Shown: positions 54,026 through 63,621, numbered from the stretch's first letter. The stretch is 64,000 nt of DNA from Streptomyces sp. B21-083 (GCF_036898825.1 NZ_JARUND010000002.1:2976001-3040000), one strand, 5' to 3'. Notes: generated from the letters alone by a model not told the origin. Program-made: numbers and translations.

Positions 54026-55384
54026 GTGGAAAACACCGAACGGGGTCGGGACCGGGTGCCGGACACCCAGCCCTACTTCTTCCTTTCCTACGCCCACACA
54101 CCACCCTGGGGCACGGGCGGCGGAGACCCCGATCACTGGGTGCACGTCCTGTACCGGGACCTGTGCAACCACATCATGGCGCTCACCGATCTGCCCGCCG
54201 GTTCCCAGGCCGGTTTTATGGACCGGGAGATGCACTCCGGCGAGGGCTGGCCGGAGAAGCTCAGCGAGAACCTCGCCAAGTGCCGGGTGTTCGTACCGCT
54301 GTTCTCGCCCCGCTACTTCACCAGCGAGATGTGCGGCCGCGAGTGGTTCGCCTTCCACGAGCGGGTCCTGCACGCCAGGGCCACCGGCGCCGGCTCCGCG
54401 TCCGTCATCGTCCCCGCCCTGTGGACCCGGGTGGACTACGACCAACTCCCGGACTCCGTACGGCACATCCACCTCGACCACGCGACCTACGGCGACCGCT
54501 ACGCCACCAACGGGATCTACGGCCTGATCAAACTCAACCGGCTGCACGACGAGTACGAGGAGACCGTGCTGGGCCTGGCGCAGCGGATCGTGCGGGTCGC
54601 CCACGAGTCACCGCTGCCGCCGAGCAGGCCCCGCAACTACGAGAGCACGCCCAGCGCGTTCAAGCCGCGCGGCTCGGGCCCCCGGCACATCCACCTCACC
54701 GTGGCCGCACCGACCCGCGACAGCGTCCCCGAGTACCGCGACATCCGGCCGTACGGCGAGGACGCGCAGGACTGGAACCCGTACCATGGTGAGTCCACTC
54801 GTCCTCTGCCGTCGCTCGCCGAGGAACTCATCCGCTCCCTCGACTACCGGATCACGGTGTCCTCCTTCGACGACGAGGACACCGGGGAGCCCCAGACGGT
54901 GTCGGGCGGCAACTCCCCGGACGACAACGGCGATCAGGGCGAGAAGGACGACAAGGCGGTGGGCAGGCCGGGCATCCTGCTGGTCGACCGCTGGGTGCTG
55001 ACCGACGAGGAACGGCGGCGGCGGCTCAAGATCTTCGACTCGCACGCCCGGCCGTGGGTGAGTGCCATCGTCCCGTGGAACCGCCTCGACCTGCAGTGTC
55101 ACAGCTCGGAGGGGCGGCAGCTCACCGAGGAACTGGAGCGCACCCTCCCGTTGATCCTGGACCGGGGCCGGCGCACCGACTGCCGGATCGCCGTGATCGG
55201 GGTACCCACGCTCAAGGCCTTCACCGACGTGCTGCCCTCCGTCGTGGCCCATACGACCCGGCAGTTCCTCAAGCACGCGGAGGCCCATCCGCCGCCGGGG
55301 CCGCACATCCCGAGGCCCCGCCTGATGGGCCCCGTCCAGCTGCAGTACCCGGAAGCGGGATCCAACGACGGAGGAGAAGCATGA
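54026..55384 (+). CDS. fxsC: TIR-like protein FxsC
   Basis: A 452-residue protein. A TIR-like domain occupies about residues 17-160 (QPYFFLSYAHTPPW, FMDREMHSGEGWPEKLSENL, CRVFVPLFSPRYFTSEMCGR). A Pro/Arg-rich linker leads to the FxsC C-terminal domain (about 210-435: EDAQDWNPYHGESTRPLPSL, WVSAIVPWNRLDLQCHS). TIR domains can hydrolyse NAD or mediate signalling; which applies here cannot be told. GTG 54026 follows AGGGGGGC; other GTGs nearby are possible. Its stop overlaps fxsT (ATGA). Confidence 0.88.
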   Translation: MENTERGRDRVPDTQPYFFLSYAHTPPWGTGGGDPDHWVHVLYRDLCNHIMALTDLPAGSQAGFMDREMHSGEGWPEKLSENLAKCRVFVPLFSPRYFTSEMCGREWFAFHERVLHARATGAGSASVIVPALWTRVDYDQLPDSVRHIHLDHATYGDRYATNGIYGLIKLNRLHDEYEETVLGLAQRIVRVAHESPLPPSRPRNYESTPSAFKPRGSGPRHIHLTVAAPTRDSVPEYRDIRPYGEDAQDWNPYHGESTRPLPSLAEELIRSLDYRITVSSFDDEDTGEPQTVSGGNSPDDNGDQGEKDDKAVGRPGILLVDRWVLTDEERRRRLKIFDSHARPWVSAIVPWNRLDLQCHSSEGRQLTEELERTLPLILDRGRRTDCRIAVIGVPTLKAFTDVLPSVVAHTTRQFLKHAEAHPPPGPHIPRPRLMGPVQLQYPEAGSNDGGEA

Positions 55385-58300
55385 CGGCCGTGCAGAACGG
55401 ACGTATCATCACCTTCTACTCATACAAGGGCGGTACCGGGCGCACCATGGCCCTCGCCAACACGGCGTGGATCCTCGCCGCCAGCGGCAAGCGGGTCCTG
55501 GCCGTCGACTGGGACCTGGAGGCGCCGGGCCTGCACCGCTTCTTCCATCCGTTCCTGGAGCCGAACGCACTGGTGGCCACCACCGGAGTCATCAACATCA
55601 TTCATGACTTCGCGTGGGCGGCGACCACCGGCCCGCAGCGCACCGGCGACTGGCAGGACGACTACGCGAACGTCGAGCAGCACGCCATCTCCCTCACCCC
55701 GGAACGGTTCGGGATGAGCTTCAAGGACGGCGGTTCGCTCGACTTCCTGTCCGCGGGCCGCCAGGACCGCGCATACTCGGCGACGGTGTCCTCCCTGGAA
55801 TGGGACAACTTCTACGACCGGCTGGGCGGCGGCGCGTTCCTCAAGTCGCTGCGCACCAACATGAAGAAGTCGTACGACTACGTCCTCATCGACAGCCGTA
55901 CCGGACTGTCCGACAACGCGGACATCTGCACCATGCAGATGCCCGATGTCCTGGTCGACTGCTTCACCCTCAGCGACCAGTCCCTGGACGGCGGCGCCGC
56001 GGTGGCCCGCAGCGTCGAGGACGGTTCCCTTCCGCACCCGATCCGGGTGCTGCCCGTGCCGATGCGTATCGACGAGGGTGAGAAGGACAAGGTCGACGCC
56101 GGCCGGGCGCTGGCCCGGCTGCGCTTCCAGGGGCTGCCCAAGGGGCTCAAGGGCGAGAAACTGGGCCCGGACGAGCAGACGGCCTACTGGGGCAGCGTCG
56201 AGATCCCCTACCGCCCCTACTACGCCTACGAGGAGACCCTCGCGACCTTCGGCGACGCGAAGGGCGATCCCAAGTCACTGCTGTCCGCGTTCGAGCGGCT
56301 CACCCAGGTCATCACCGACGGCGACGTCACCTCGCTGCCGCCGATCCCCGAGCCGGTGCGGCTGCGCTGCCGTGACGCGTACCTCAGGCGGCGCCCGCTG
56401 ACCAGCGCGGCCAATGTGGTCGTGGCGTACTCGGCGGAGAACCGGATGTGGGCCGACTGGGTCGAGTCGCTGCTCAAGCGGGTCGGCTGCAACGTCGTGA
56501 CGCACGACATCTCCGGCGGCCCCGTCGAGCGCGCGGACTCGGCCACCCGCACCGTGATCCTTTTGTCGACCGCGTTCCAGAAGTCCCGGTACGCCGACGC
56601 CGTCTGGCGCACCCTCACCGACACCGGCATGGACTCCCCGCCCGGTACGACGGTTCCGCTCCGGGTCGACGAGGTGCGGCTGCCCGAGGCCTACCTCGAC
56701 CACAACCCGGTGGACCTGCACCGGTTCGACGAGACACAGTGCGCCGCCGCGGTGCTGCGCGCCCTGGGACTGCCCGGGCAGGCACCGGAGGCCGGACCGC
56801 ACGCGGCCCGCTTCCCCGGCAACACTCCGGCGTATCTGAGCGCACCGCAGCGCAACAACACGTTCACGGGCCGGGACGTCATCCTGGAGCGGATCCGCGA
56901 CCAGCTCGGCGGCGGTGTCTCCGCCGGCCCCTCGCAGCCCCAGGTCCTGTTCGGGCTCGGCGGTGTGGGCAAGACCCAGGTCGCGCTGGAGTACGTACAC
57001 CGCTTCATGGGGGACTACGACCTGGTCTGGTGGACGTCCGCCGAGCACGAGGACGATGTCGTCGCCTCGCTCGCCGAACTCGGCACCCGCATCGGTGCGC
57101 CCGGCCGTGACGACATCACCATGGCCAGCAAGGAAGCCCGCCAGATGCTGTCGCGGGGCACGCCGACCAGCCGCTGGCTGCTGGTCTTCGACAACGCCGA
57201 CGACCCGGCCGCGCTGACTCCGTACTTCCCGACCGGCGGCAGCGGGCACATCCTCATCACCTCCCGCAACCAGGCCTGGGCGCAACAGGGTTCGGCCCAG
57301 CTCGTCGACGTCTTCCTCCGCGAGGAGAGCGTCGAACACCTCACCCGGCGGGCCAGGGGGCTGACCCCCGAGGCGGCCGACCAGGTGGCGCTGGCGGTGG
57401 GCGACCTGCCGCTGGCCGTCGAGCAGGCGGCGGCCTGGCTGGCCGAGACGGCCACGCCCGTGGAGACGTATCTGCGGCAGCTCGCCGAGCAGACCACCGA
57501 CGTCCTGGACCTCAACCAGCCCGCCGACTATCCGAAGACGGTCGCGGCGACCTGGAACGTGTCCATCTCCCGGCTGAAGGAACGTTCTCCCGCCTCGGTA
57601 CGGCTGTTGCAGCTGTGCGCGTTCCTCGCTCCGGAGCCGATCTCCTCCGACCTGCTCTACAGCAAGGAGATGATCGACGCCCTCAAGCCGTACGACCCGG
57701 CGCTCCAGGAGCCGTTGCTGCTCGGCCGGGTCGTCCAGGAGATCGGGCGGTTCGCGCTGGCCAAGGTCGACCAGGTCAGCAACAGCATCCAGGTCCACCG
57801 GCTGGTCCAGGCCGTGATCCGCGCCCAGTTGACCGAGGAGGAGCAGCGCCACGCCCGGCATGTCGTCCACACCGTGCTCGCGGGCGCCCGTCCCGACGGT
57901 GACGAGCCGATCGACGACCCCGAGAGCTGGCCCCGGTTCGGCGTCATCTGGCCGCACCTCACCGCCTCCGACGCCCGCAACTGCACCGAGTCCGAGACGC
58001 GCCGGCTGCTCATCGACCGGGTCCGCTACTACTGGAAACGCGGTGACTTCCCCAACGCGCAGAAACGCGCCGAGGATCTGCTGGACCACTGGAAGCCGCT
58101 GCGCGGCGAGGACGACGTGCAGTATCTGTATCTGCGCTGCCAGCTGGCCAACGTGCTGCGCTCGCAAGGGCGTTACATCGAGGCCCGGGACATCGACACC
58201 GAACTGCTGGACCGCCAGCGCCGGGTCCTCGGCCCCACGCACCCGCACACGTACGTCACCACGTCCAGCCTCGCCAGCGACCTCGCCGCCCTCGGTGACT

Positions 58301-59316
58301 ACCGGTCCGCGGTGGACCTCGCCCGTGAGGCGCACGACGGGTTCAGCGAGATCTTCCACGAGTCCCACCCCAGGACCCTCAACGCGGCCAACAACCTCGC
58401 CCTCGCCCTGCGCATGGTGGGCCGCTACGGCGAGGCCCGCGACCTCGACCAGGAGACGCTCGACCGACGCCAGCGCGTACTGGGGCCGGAGCATCCCTAC
58501 ACGCTGGCCTCGGCCGAGGGGCTGGGCCGCGACCTGCGCGAGGTCGGCCGGTACGCGGAGTCGGTGGCGGTGTTGTCACAGGCGTACGACACGCACAAGC
58601 GCATCCTCGGCAAGGAGTTCCCGGGCACCCTGCGGTGCGCCAAGTCCCTCGCGGTGTCGCTGCGTCGGGCCGGACAGTTCGAGGACGCCCGGCGGCTGAC
58701 GACGGCGACGCAGGACCAGTACCGGAGCCAGTACAAGGAGCCGACGCCGGACTCGCTGGCCTGCGATCTGAACATGGCGGCCGACCTGTTCGCGGCCGAC
58801 GACCGGGAGCGGGCCCGCGAGGTCGCCCGGGAGGCGCTGGCCAGGTACATGGACGTACCGGGTGAGGCCCACCCGTACACCCAGGCCGCGCTGAACAACC
58901 TCGGTATCTACCACTGGGGCTGCGGCGACACGGAGAAGGCGGACACGGTGTTCCGGCAGGTGCTGCGGCGCATGGGCGAGGTGCTGGGGCCGCAGCATCC
59001 GCACTCCCTGTTCTGCGGGGTCAACTACGCCAACGTACTGGCCGGCCAGGGCCGTCTCGACGAGGCCCGGGAGCTGGAGGAGAACGCGGTGGTCACCTTG
59101 CGCCAGATCCTGGGCCCGCATCACCCGGAGACCCTGGCCGTGGTCGCCAACTCCGCCTTGACACTCAGCGAGTTGGGCCATGAGGCGGAGGCGGAGCGGC
59201 GGCACGGCGAGGCGCTGACGGAGCTGCGGATGCTGCTCGGCGACGAGAACGGGATCACCCGGTTCGCCCACAGCAGGCGGCGGGTGTACCGGGACCTGGA
59301 GCCGCTGGCGGTGTGA
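55381..59316 (+). CDS. fxsT: FxsT: KGGT-ATPase / TIR / NB-ARC / TPR protein of the FxSxx-COOH system
   Basis: A 1311-residue multidomain protein, translationally coupled to fxsC (ATGA overlap, RBS GGAGGAGA). N-terminal ParA/MinD-like ATPase with deviant Walker A YSYKGGTGRTMALANTA (residues 14-30) and VDWDLEAPGLHRFF. A TIR-like domain at about 343-465 starts NVVVAYSAENRMWADWVESL. NB-ARC at about 492-770 has P-loop FGLGGVGKTQVALEY and LVFDNADDPA. A TPR region of repeated LGPxHPxT units spans about 880-1270. The architecture is that of a STAND sensor/effector. The start at 55381 is preferred over a long upstream open frame lying within fxsC. Confidence 0.9.
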   Translation: MTAVQNGRIITFYSYKGGTGRTMALANTAWILAASGKRVLAVDWDLEAPGLHRFFHPFLEPNALVATTGVINIIHDFAWAATTGPQRTGDWQDDYANVEQHAISLTPERFGMSFKDGGSLDFLSAGRQDRAYSATVSSLEWDNFYDRLGGGAFLKSLRTNMKKSYDYVLIDSRTGLSDNADICTMQMPDVLVDCFTLSDQSLDGGAAVARSVEDGSLPHPIRVLPVPMRIDEGEKDKVDAGRALARLRFQGLPKGLKGEKLGPDEQTAYWGSVEIPYRPYYAYEETLATFGDAKGDPKSLLSAFERLTQVITDGDVTSLPPIPEPVRLRCRDAYLRRRPLTSAANVVVAYSAENRMWADWVESLLKRVGCNVVTHDISGGPVERADSATRTVILLSTAFQKSRYADAVWRTLTDTGMDSPPGTTVPLRVDEVRLPEAYLDHNPVDLHRFDETQCAAAVLRALGLPGQAPEAGPHAARFPGNTPAYLSAPQRNNTFTGRDVILERIRDQLGGGVSAGPSQPQVLFGLGGVGKTQVALEYVHRFMGDYDLVWWTSAEHEDDVVASLAELGTRIGAPGRDDITMASKEARQMLSRGTPTSRWLLVFDNADDPAALTPYFPTGGSGHILITSRNQAWAQQGSAQLVDVFLREESVEHLTRRARGLTPEAADQVALAVGDLPLAVEQAAAWLAETATPVETYLRQLAEQTTDVLDLNQPADYPKTVAATWNVSISRLKERSPASVRLLQLCAFLAPEPISSDLLYSKEMIDALKPYDPALQEPLLLGRVVQEIGRFALAKVDQVSNSIQVHRLVQAVIRAQLTEEEQRHARHVVHTVLAGARPDGDEPIDDPESWPRFGVIWPHLTASDARNCTESETRRLLIDRVRYYWKRGDFPNAQKRAEDLLDHWKPLRGEDDVQYLYLRCQLANVLRSQGRYIEARDIDTELLDRQRRVLGPTHPHTYVTTSSLASDLAALGDYRSAVDLAREAHDGFSEIFHESHPRTLNAANNLALALRMVGRYGEARDLDQETLDRRQRVLGPEHPYTLASAEGLGRDLREVGRYAESVAVLSQAYDTHKRILGKEFPGTLRCAKSLAVSLRRAGQFEDARRLTTATQDQYRSQYKEPTPDSLACDLNMAADLFAADDRERAREVAREALARYMDVPGEAHPYTQAALNNLGIYHWGCGDTEKADTVFRQVLRRMGEVLGPQHPHSLFCGVNYANVLAGQGRLDEARELEENAVVTLRQILGPHHPETLAVVANSALTLSELGHEAEAERRHGEALTELRMLLGDENGITRFAHSRRRVYRDLEPLAV

Positions 59317-59416
59317 GGCGGGGTGCGGTGAGGTCCGGGACGGGGGCGTCGGCATCGGGTGGTCGCCGGCGCTTCACCCGGCAGTCGGCCGGGGCCCGCC
59401 GTCACGTTCCCGTCGT

Positions 59417-59433
59417 CCCGCCCGAAAGGCGGG
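59417..59433. terminator. Hairpin between convergent fxsT and hydrolase genes
   Basis: CCCGCC (59417-59422) and GGCGGG (59428-59433) with loop CGAAA lie between the 3' ends of two convergent genes. A bidirectional terminator is likely, although no T-tract follows. Confidence 0.4.
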
Positions 59434-59495
59434 CCTGGAGGCGTCAGGTGCCCGCGCCCGGTGCGGCGGGCGTGCCTGGCGTCCCGGCAGGACCT

Positions 59496-60377
59496 CTAGG
59501 GCTGAGTGGTGTCCGCGAGCAGCCAGTTGAGGGCGATCGGCAGGGCGCGCAGGGACGCGAAGTGGGCCGCCGCCGGTTCCAGGACGGCCGTGGAGCGTGG
59601 GATGCGGGCCGCGAGCCAGGAGGAGTGCGAGGCGGGCGAGAAGACGTCCAGCCCGCCGTGCCACAGCAGCACCGGCACATCGATCTGTGCCGGGTCGAAT
59701 CCCCACGGGCCGGTCAGCGCGAGGGCGTCGTCGATCCAGCCGTACGGTGAAGTGCGCAGCGCCTCAAGGTAGTTGCGCAGGAGCATCGAGCGGATGGTGT
59801 TGTCGGAGACGATCATCCGGTCGTCGTCGGTGAGTTCCGTGCGCAGTTCCTCGAGGAGCTTCGCCGGATCGCTGCGGATGGCCGCCGACCGCGGGATGAG
59901 CCGGGCCGCGAACCGCTCCGGATCGGTGAACGCCGTGCTGAACTCGTTGACGTTGGAGGGGGCCATGCCGGCGAACCAGTCGAGCCCTTCCGCGTCTCTG
60001 GGCGCGAGCCCGACCAGCGCGGCGGCCCGGGTCACCCGGTCCGGCAGCAGCGCGGCACAGGCGAGGGCGTGCGGGGCGCCACCTGATCGCCCGGCGACCG
60101 CGAACCGGTCGAGCCCTAGGGCGTCGGCGACCACGGAGACGTCGTTGACCACGTCGACGATCCGCCGGCCCTTCTTGCGGTCCGAACCGCCGTATCCGGG
60201 ACGGTCGTAGCTGATGAGGCAGGCGCCGTGCTGATACAGGAACATCGCGCGGGGCCGGGGACCGACCCGGCTGCCGGGTGTGCCGTGCAGGAGGAACACG
60301 GGGTGTCCGTTCGGGTCTCCCGAGATCTCGACCCGTAAGCGCCGCCCGTCCGCGGTCCGCACATGGTCCGCCACCAC
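59496..60377 (-). CDS. Alpha/beta-hydrolase
   Basis: A 293-residue cytoplasmic alpha/beta-hydrolase: VFLLHGTPGSRVGPRP, ISYDRPGYGGSDR, nucleophile elbow AGRSGGAPHALA with Ser near residue 95, the acid in WHGGLDVFSP and the late histidine in PAAAHFASLRAL. No signal peptide. The start is GTG 60377 (or 60374) after a G-rich RBS. It is convergent with fxsT, so probably not part of that system. The substrate is unknown. Confidence 0.85.
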   Translation of the reverse strand: MVADHVRTADGRRLRVEISGDPNGHPVFLLHGTPGSRVGPRPRAMFLYQHGACLISYDRPGYGGSDRKKGRRIVDVVNDVSVVADALGLDRFAVAGRSGGAPHALACAALLPDRVTRAAALVGLAPRDAEGLDWFAGMAPSNVNEFSTAFTDPERFAARLIPRSAAIRSDPAKLLEELRTELTDDDRMIVSDNTIRSMLLRNYLEALRTSPYGWIDDALALTGPWGFDPAQIDVPVLLWHGGLDVFSPASHSSWLAARIPRSTAVLEPAAAHFASLRALPIALNWLLADTTQP

Positions 60378-60621
60378 CGCCGCGTCCCCCTCCCCCTGGC
60401 CGACTCACTCGACCGGGACCACGCTGCCCGATCCCTGCCCGGATGCACAGAGGGCGAAACGGGTATGGCCGGCGCCGGACCTTCCGGCCCGGGGTACCCG
60501 GTCCTTTCTTCGGCCCCCTTTCCCCTACTGTTTTCGGAGTCCCGGAGCCCGGGGTCACTCCCCTGACCTCCCCCTTACCCCTACCTGGCACACTGTCCGC
60601 ACCCGGAGAAGGAGCAACCGC

Positions 60622-61719
60622 ATGTCGATGGTCGGCAGCCTGCGCAAAGTGGCCCGCCTGGCTCGGCGTGGGCGGCCGCGGGTGGACCTCAGTCACCCCG
60701 CCCGGTCACCGCTCGGCTCGACCGTCGTCAACTGCGTGATCTACCGCGAGGGTGTACGTCAGCCCACCGCGCCCACCGTCGAGGAGTCCGTCGCCCGCGT
60801 CCGCAAGCACCACCGCGGCTTCGTCTGGCTCGGCCTGCACGAACCCTCCGAGACGGAGTTCGCCCGCGTCGCCGAACTGTTCGGGCTGCACCCGCTCGCC
60901 GTCGAGGACGCGGTCCAGGCCCACCAGCGTCCCAAGGTGGAGCGGTACGGCGATGTCCTGTTCGCCGTGTTCAAGACGGTCTGCTACGTCGAGCACGAGG
61001 AACTCACCGCGACCAGCGAGGTCGTCACCACCGGCGAGATCATGGTCTTCGCGGGCCCCGACTTCGTCGTCACCGTCCGGCACGGCCGGCACGGCTCCCT
61101 CGGTCCCCTGCGCGAGGAGCTGGAGTCCGACCCGGAGCAGCTCGGCAGGGGCCCGGCCGCGGTGCTGCACGCCATCGCCGACCATGTCGTCGACGACTAC
61201 CTGAACGTCACGGACGCCGTCCAGGACGACCTCGACCAGGTCGAGTCGGACGTGTTCTCGCCGCAGAGCCCGCGCACCGCCGACGCCGGCCGTATCTACC
61301 AGCTCAAGCGGGAACTCCTCGAACTGAAGCGGGCGGTGGTCCCCCTCGGCCGACCCCTCCAGCAGCTGGCCACCGAGCCGATGCCGTCCGTCGAGCCGGC
61401 GATACAGGCCTACTTCCGGGACGTGTCCGACCATCTGATCCGCGCCACCGAGCAGATCCACGCCTTCGACGCCCTGCTCGACTCGATCCTCCAGGCCCAC
61501 CTCGCGCAGGTCACCGTCGCCCAGAACGAGGACATGCGGAAGATCACCGCGTGGGCCGCGATCGTCGCCGTACCGACCATGGTCTGCGGGATCTACGGCA
61601 TGAACTTCCAGCACATGCCCGAGCTGCACTGGCGCTACGGCTACCCGCTCGTCCTCGTCGTCATCGCCGCCGCCTGCTTCTTCGTCCACCGCGGTTTCAA
61701 ACGCAACGGCTGGCTGTGA
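60622..61719 (+). CDS. corA: CorA-family magnesium/divalent-cation transporter
   Basis: A 365-residue CorA-type channel. A large N-terminal cytoplasmic domain (HRGFVWLGLHEPSETEFARV, FGLHPLAVEDAVQAHQRPK, EIMVFAGPDFVVTVRHG) is followed by long coiled helices and two C-terminal transmembrane segments. The signature GMN is in CGIYGMNFQHMPE near residue 331. The C-terminus is basic (RGFKRNGWL). ATG 60622 follows GAGAAGGAG; a longer upstream frame overlaps the divergent hydrolase and is unlikely. Confidence 0.93.
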   Translation: MSMVGSLRKVARLARRGRPRVDLSHPARSPLGSTVVNCVIYREGVRQPTAPTVEESVARVRKHHRGFVWLGLHEPSETEFARVAELFGLHPLAVEDAVQAHQRPKVERYGDVLFAVFKTVCYVEHEELTATSEVVTTGEIMVFAGPDFVVTVRHGRHGSLGPLREELESDPEQLGRGPAAVLHAIADHVVDDYLNVTDAVQDDLDQVESDVFSPQSPRTADAGRIYQLKRELLELKRAVVPLGRPLQQLATEPMPSVEPAIQAYFRDVSDHLIRATEQIHAFDALLDSILQAHLAQVTVAQNEDMRKITAWAAIVAVPTMVCGIYGMNFQHMPELHWRYGYPLVLVVIAAACFFVHRGFKRNGWL

Positions 61720-61792
61720 ACACGGCCCACCCCCCGCCCGTACCTTCTGTCGAGTCGTACGTCCGCCGTACCACCCGACCTGGAGAGGCGCA

Positions 61793-62275
61793 GTGTTCCA
61801 GCAGCAAACCCGGCGATCGCCCCGCAGGGCCGTCGCGCTCGCCGCGCTCCTGACGGCCGTCGCCCTCCCCCTGACCACCGCCTGTACGTCGGACACGGAC
61901 GCGGGCACGGACTCCGGGAAGAAGGCGTCGCCGGCCGCGTCGGAGTCCATGCCGCCCGCTCCCGTGGCGGCCGTGGTCGCGCCGGCCAAGGTCGAGGTGA
62001 TCGCCAAGCTGACCGGCTGCGAGGTGACGATCCGCACCGACGCGAAGGAACTGCGCGAGGGCGTCTGCCACACCGCCGACGGCGACTACCTGATCACGAC
62101 GTTCCCCGAGGAGAAGTACAAGCTCACCTGGCTCGACAGCGCGGCCATCTACGGCGGCAAGTACCTGGTCGGCACCAAGTGGGTCATCAGCGCGCCCCCG
62201 AAACTCCAGGAATCACTGCGCCAGAAGGTCGGCGGCACCTTCGAGGACCTGAACGACCACGACGCGCAGAACTAG
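61793..62275 (+). CDS. Small lipoprotein of unknown function
   Basis: A 160-residue lipoprotein: basic N-terminus RRSPRRAVALAALLTAVALP with lipobox TTAC (Cys near residue 31), an acidic/Ser/Ala linker, then a compact domain with two cysteines (KLTGCEVTIRTDAKELREGV, CHTADGDY) that may pair. I recognise no catalytic motif. GTG 61793 has GGAGAGG upstream. Its stop overlaps the stop of the opposite-strand lipoprotein gene by 4 bp. It may be co-transcribed with corA, 73 bp upstream. Confidence 0.78.
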   Translation: MFQQQTRRSPRRAVALAALLTAVALPLTTACTSDTDAGTDSGKKASPAASESMPPAPVAAVVAPAKVEVIAKLTGCEVTIRTDAKELREGVCHTADGDYLITTFPEEKYKLTWLDSAAIYGGKYLVGTKWVISAPPKLQESLRQKVGGTFEDLNDHDAQN

Positions 62276-62790
62276 GACTTCGCCGCCACGGGTACCGGCT
62301 GCGGCTCGTAGTCGCTGATGACGTACGCCTGCTCGTCGTCGGCCGCGTTCTTCCGCGGGTCCAGGGTGATCCGGACGGGGTGCCCGTCGGGCGCGTACTC
62401 CGCCTCCGCCGTGTCCGCGCCCTCGTCGTGGGCCCGGGCCAGCCGGTCCAGCAGCCCGCCGATGGTGGGCACCTCCTCGCGCGCCCGCCGCACCGCGCCC
62501 CGCCCGCTCTCGTCGAGCCCGACCACCTTGGCGACCTTCCCGTCCCGCACCGTCACCCGGAACCTGCCGATGAGGCTGCGCTCACCCTCGCTCGACGTCA
62601 GCGTGTAGGCGTACGAGGCGGGCTCGTCCCAGGACTCCGCGAACGACGAGAACGAGGAGGAGGGAGTGGGCGAGGTCCCCGACGAGCCCTCCCCGGACTC
62701 CGAGGCCCCGGAATCCCCGCCACAGCCGACGACCGTGCACAGCAGCCCCCCGACGAGCACGACGGACGACAGCGATCGGACCGAAGCCAT
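62272..62790 (-). CDS. Small lipoprotein, DUF6174-like
   Basis: A 172-residue lipoprotein with signal SSVVLVGGLLCTVVGCGG (lipobox VVGC), a Ser/Gly linker, and a domain with SYAYTLTSSEGERSLIGRFR, VRDGKVAKVVGLDESG and EYAPDGHPVRITLDP, a pattern seen in DUF6174 proteins. The function is unknown. ATG 62790 follows AGGGGGATC; the upstream TTG at 62808 would include the RBS. Convergent with the lipoprotein at 61793. Confidence 0.78.
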   Translation of the reverse strand: MASVRSLSSVVLVGGLLCTVVGCGGDSGASESGEGSSGTSPTPSSSFSSFAESWDEPASYAYTLTSSEGERSLIGRFRVTVRDGKVAKVVGLDESGRGAVRRAREEVPTIGGLLDRLARAHDEGADTAEAEYAPDGHPVRITLDPRKNAADDEQAYVISDYEPQPVPVAAKS

Positions 62791-62877
62791 GGTGATCCCC
62801 CTGAACAAACGAACGAGTCCCGACTACCGCTACGACGCGTATTCGCCGGAAAACGTTCATCGGAGCACCGAAAGCTC

Positions 62878-63621
62878 TCAGGCCGCGTGCCCCTGCCCTG
62901 CCGCTGCCTGGTCCGTCACCACCCCGGCGATCCCGGTGAGGAAGGCGTCCACGAGGTCGTACGCCCGCTGCCGTGACTCCTCGCGCAGGGCGCGGGTCTC
63001 CGCGAGCAGCCGGTCCGGGTCCTCACCGTGCGCCCTGGCCTCGGCCCGGCCGCCCGCGTCCAGCCACTGGAGCAGGGTCTCCTCGTCGAGCTCGGGATGG
63101 AACTGCACCCCGAGTGCCCGCCCGGCCCGGAACGCCTGCGGACCGACCGCGCTGCGGGCCAGCTCCACCGCGCCCGGCGGGACCGTGAACCGGTCGAAGT
63201 GCCACTGGAACCAGGGCCCCGCCGGAATCAGCCCGGGCACGTCCGACTCGACGGCCGTCCAGCCGATCTCGTGCCGGGGCGCCGCCTCGACGCTCCCCCC
63301 GAGGGCGGTGGCGAGCGCCTGCGCCCCGAAGCAGATGCCGAGCACGGGCAGTTCGGCGGCGTACGCGGTGCGCAGCAGCTCCAGTTCGCCGTCGATCCAG
63401 GGCGCGACCGAGGCCCTGTCGTAGACCGACCAGGGTGCGCCGAGCAGCACGACCAGGTCGTAGCCGGCCGGGTCGGGGAAGTCGAACTCCACGCCGGGGC
63501 TGTCGTACCGCTCGGCCGGTACGACGATCAACTCGTCGATGTCATAGTCGAGTTGGGCGATCCGGTCGCCGACGGGACCGGACAGCGAGAGATGGTCGTG
63601 ACGTATGACGAGGGCGCGCAC
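62878..63621 (-). CDS. Class I glutamine amidotransferase-like protein
   Basis: A 247-residue GATase1 domain protein. The nucleophile Cys is in VLGICFGAQALATALGG, the catalytic His/Glu in LGVQFHPELDEETLLQWL, and the oxyanion region in VVLLGAPWSVYD. Stand-alone proteins of this type are often annotated as GMP-synthase-like amidotransferases. The start chosen is GTG 63621, because the GGAG 6 bp before it is a proper RBS; a GTG at 63633 would place that RBS inside the gene. It shares a strand with the MarR gene at the edge. Confidence 0.88.
   Translation of the reverse strand: MRALVIRHDHLSLSGPVGDRIAQLDYDIDELIVVPAERYDSPGVEFDFPDPAGYDLVVLLGAPWSVYDRASVAPWIDGELELLRTAYAAELPVLGICFGAQALATALGGSVEAAPRHEIGWTAVESDVPGLIPAGPWFQWHFDRFTVPPGAVELARSAVGPQAFRAGRALGVQFHPELDEETLLQWLDAGGRAEARAHGEDPDRLLAETRALREESRQRAYDLVDAFLTGIAGVVTDQAAAGQGHAA

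Noticed and set aside
59317..59495. A plus-strand frame continuing past fxsT into the hydrolase gene
   Set aside because: It has no start signal and runs antisense to a clear alpha/beta-hydrolase. The gap is better explained as a terminator region.
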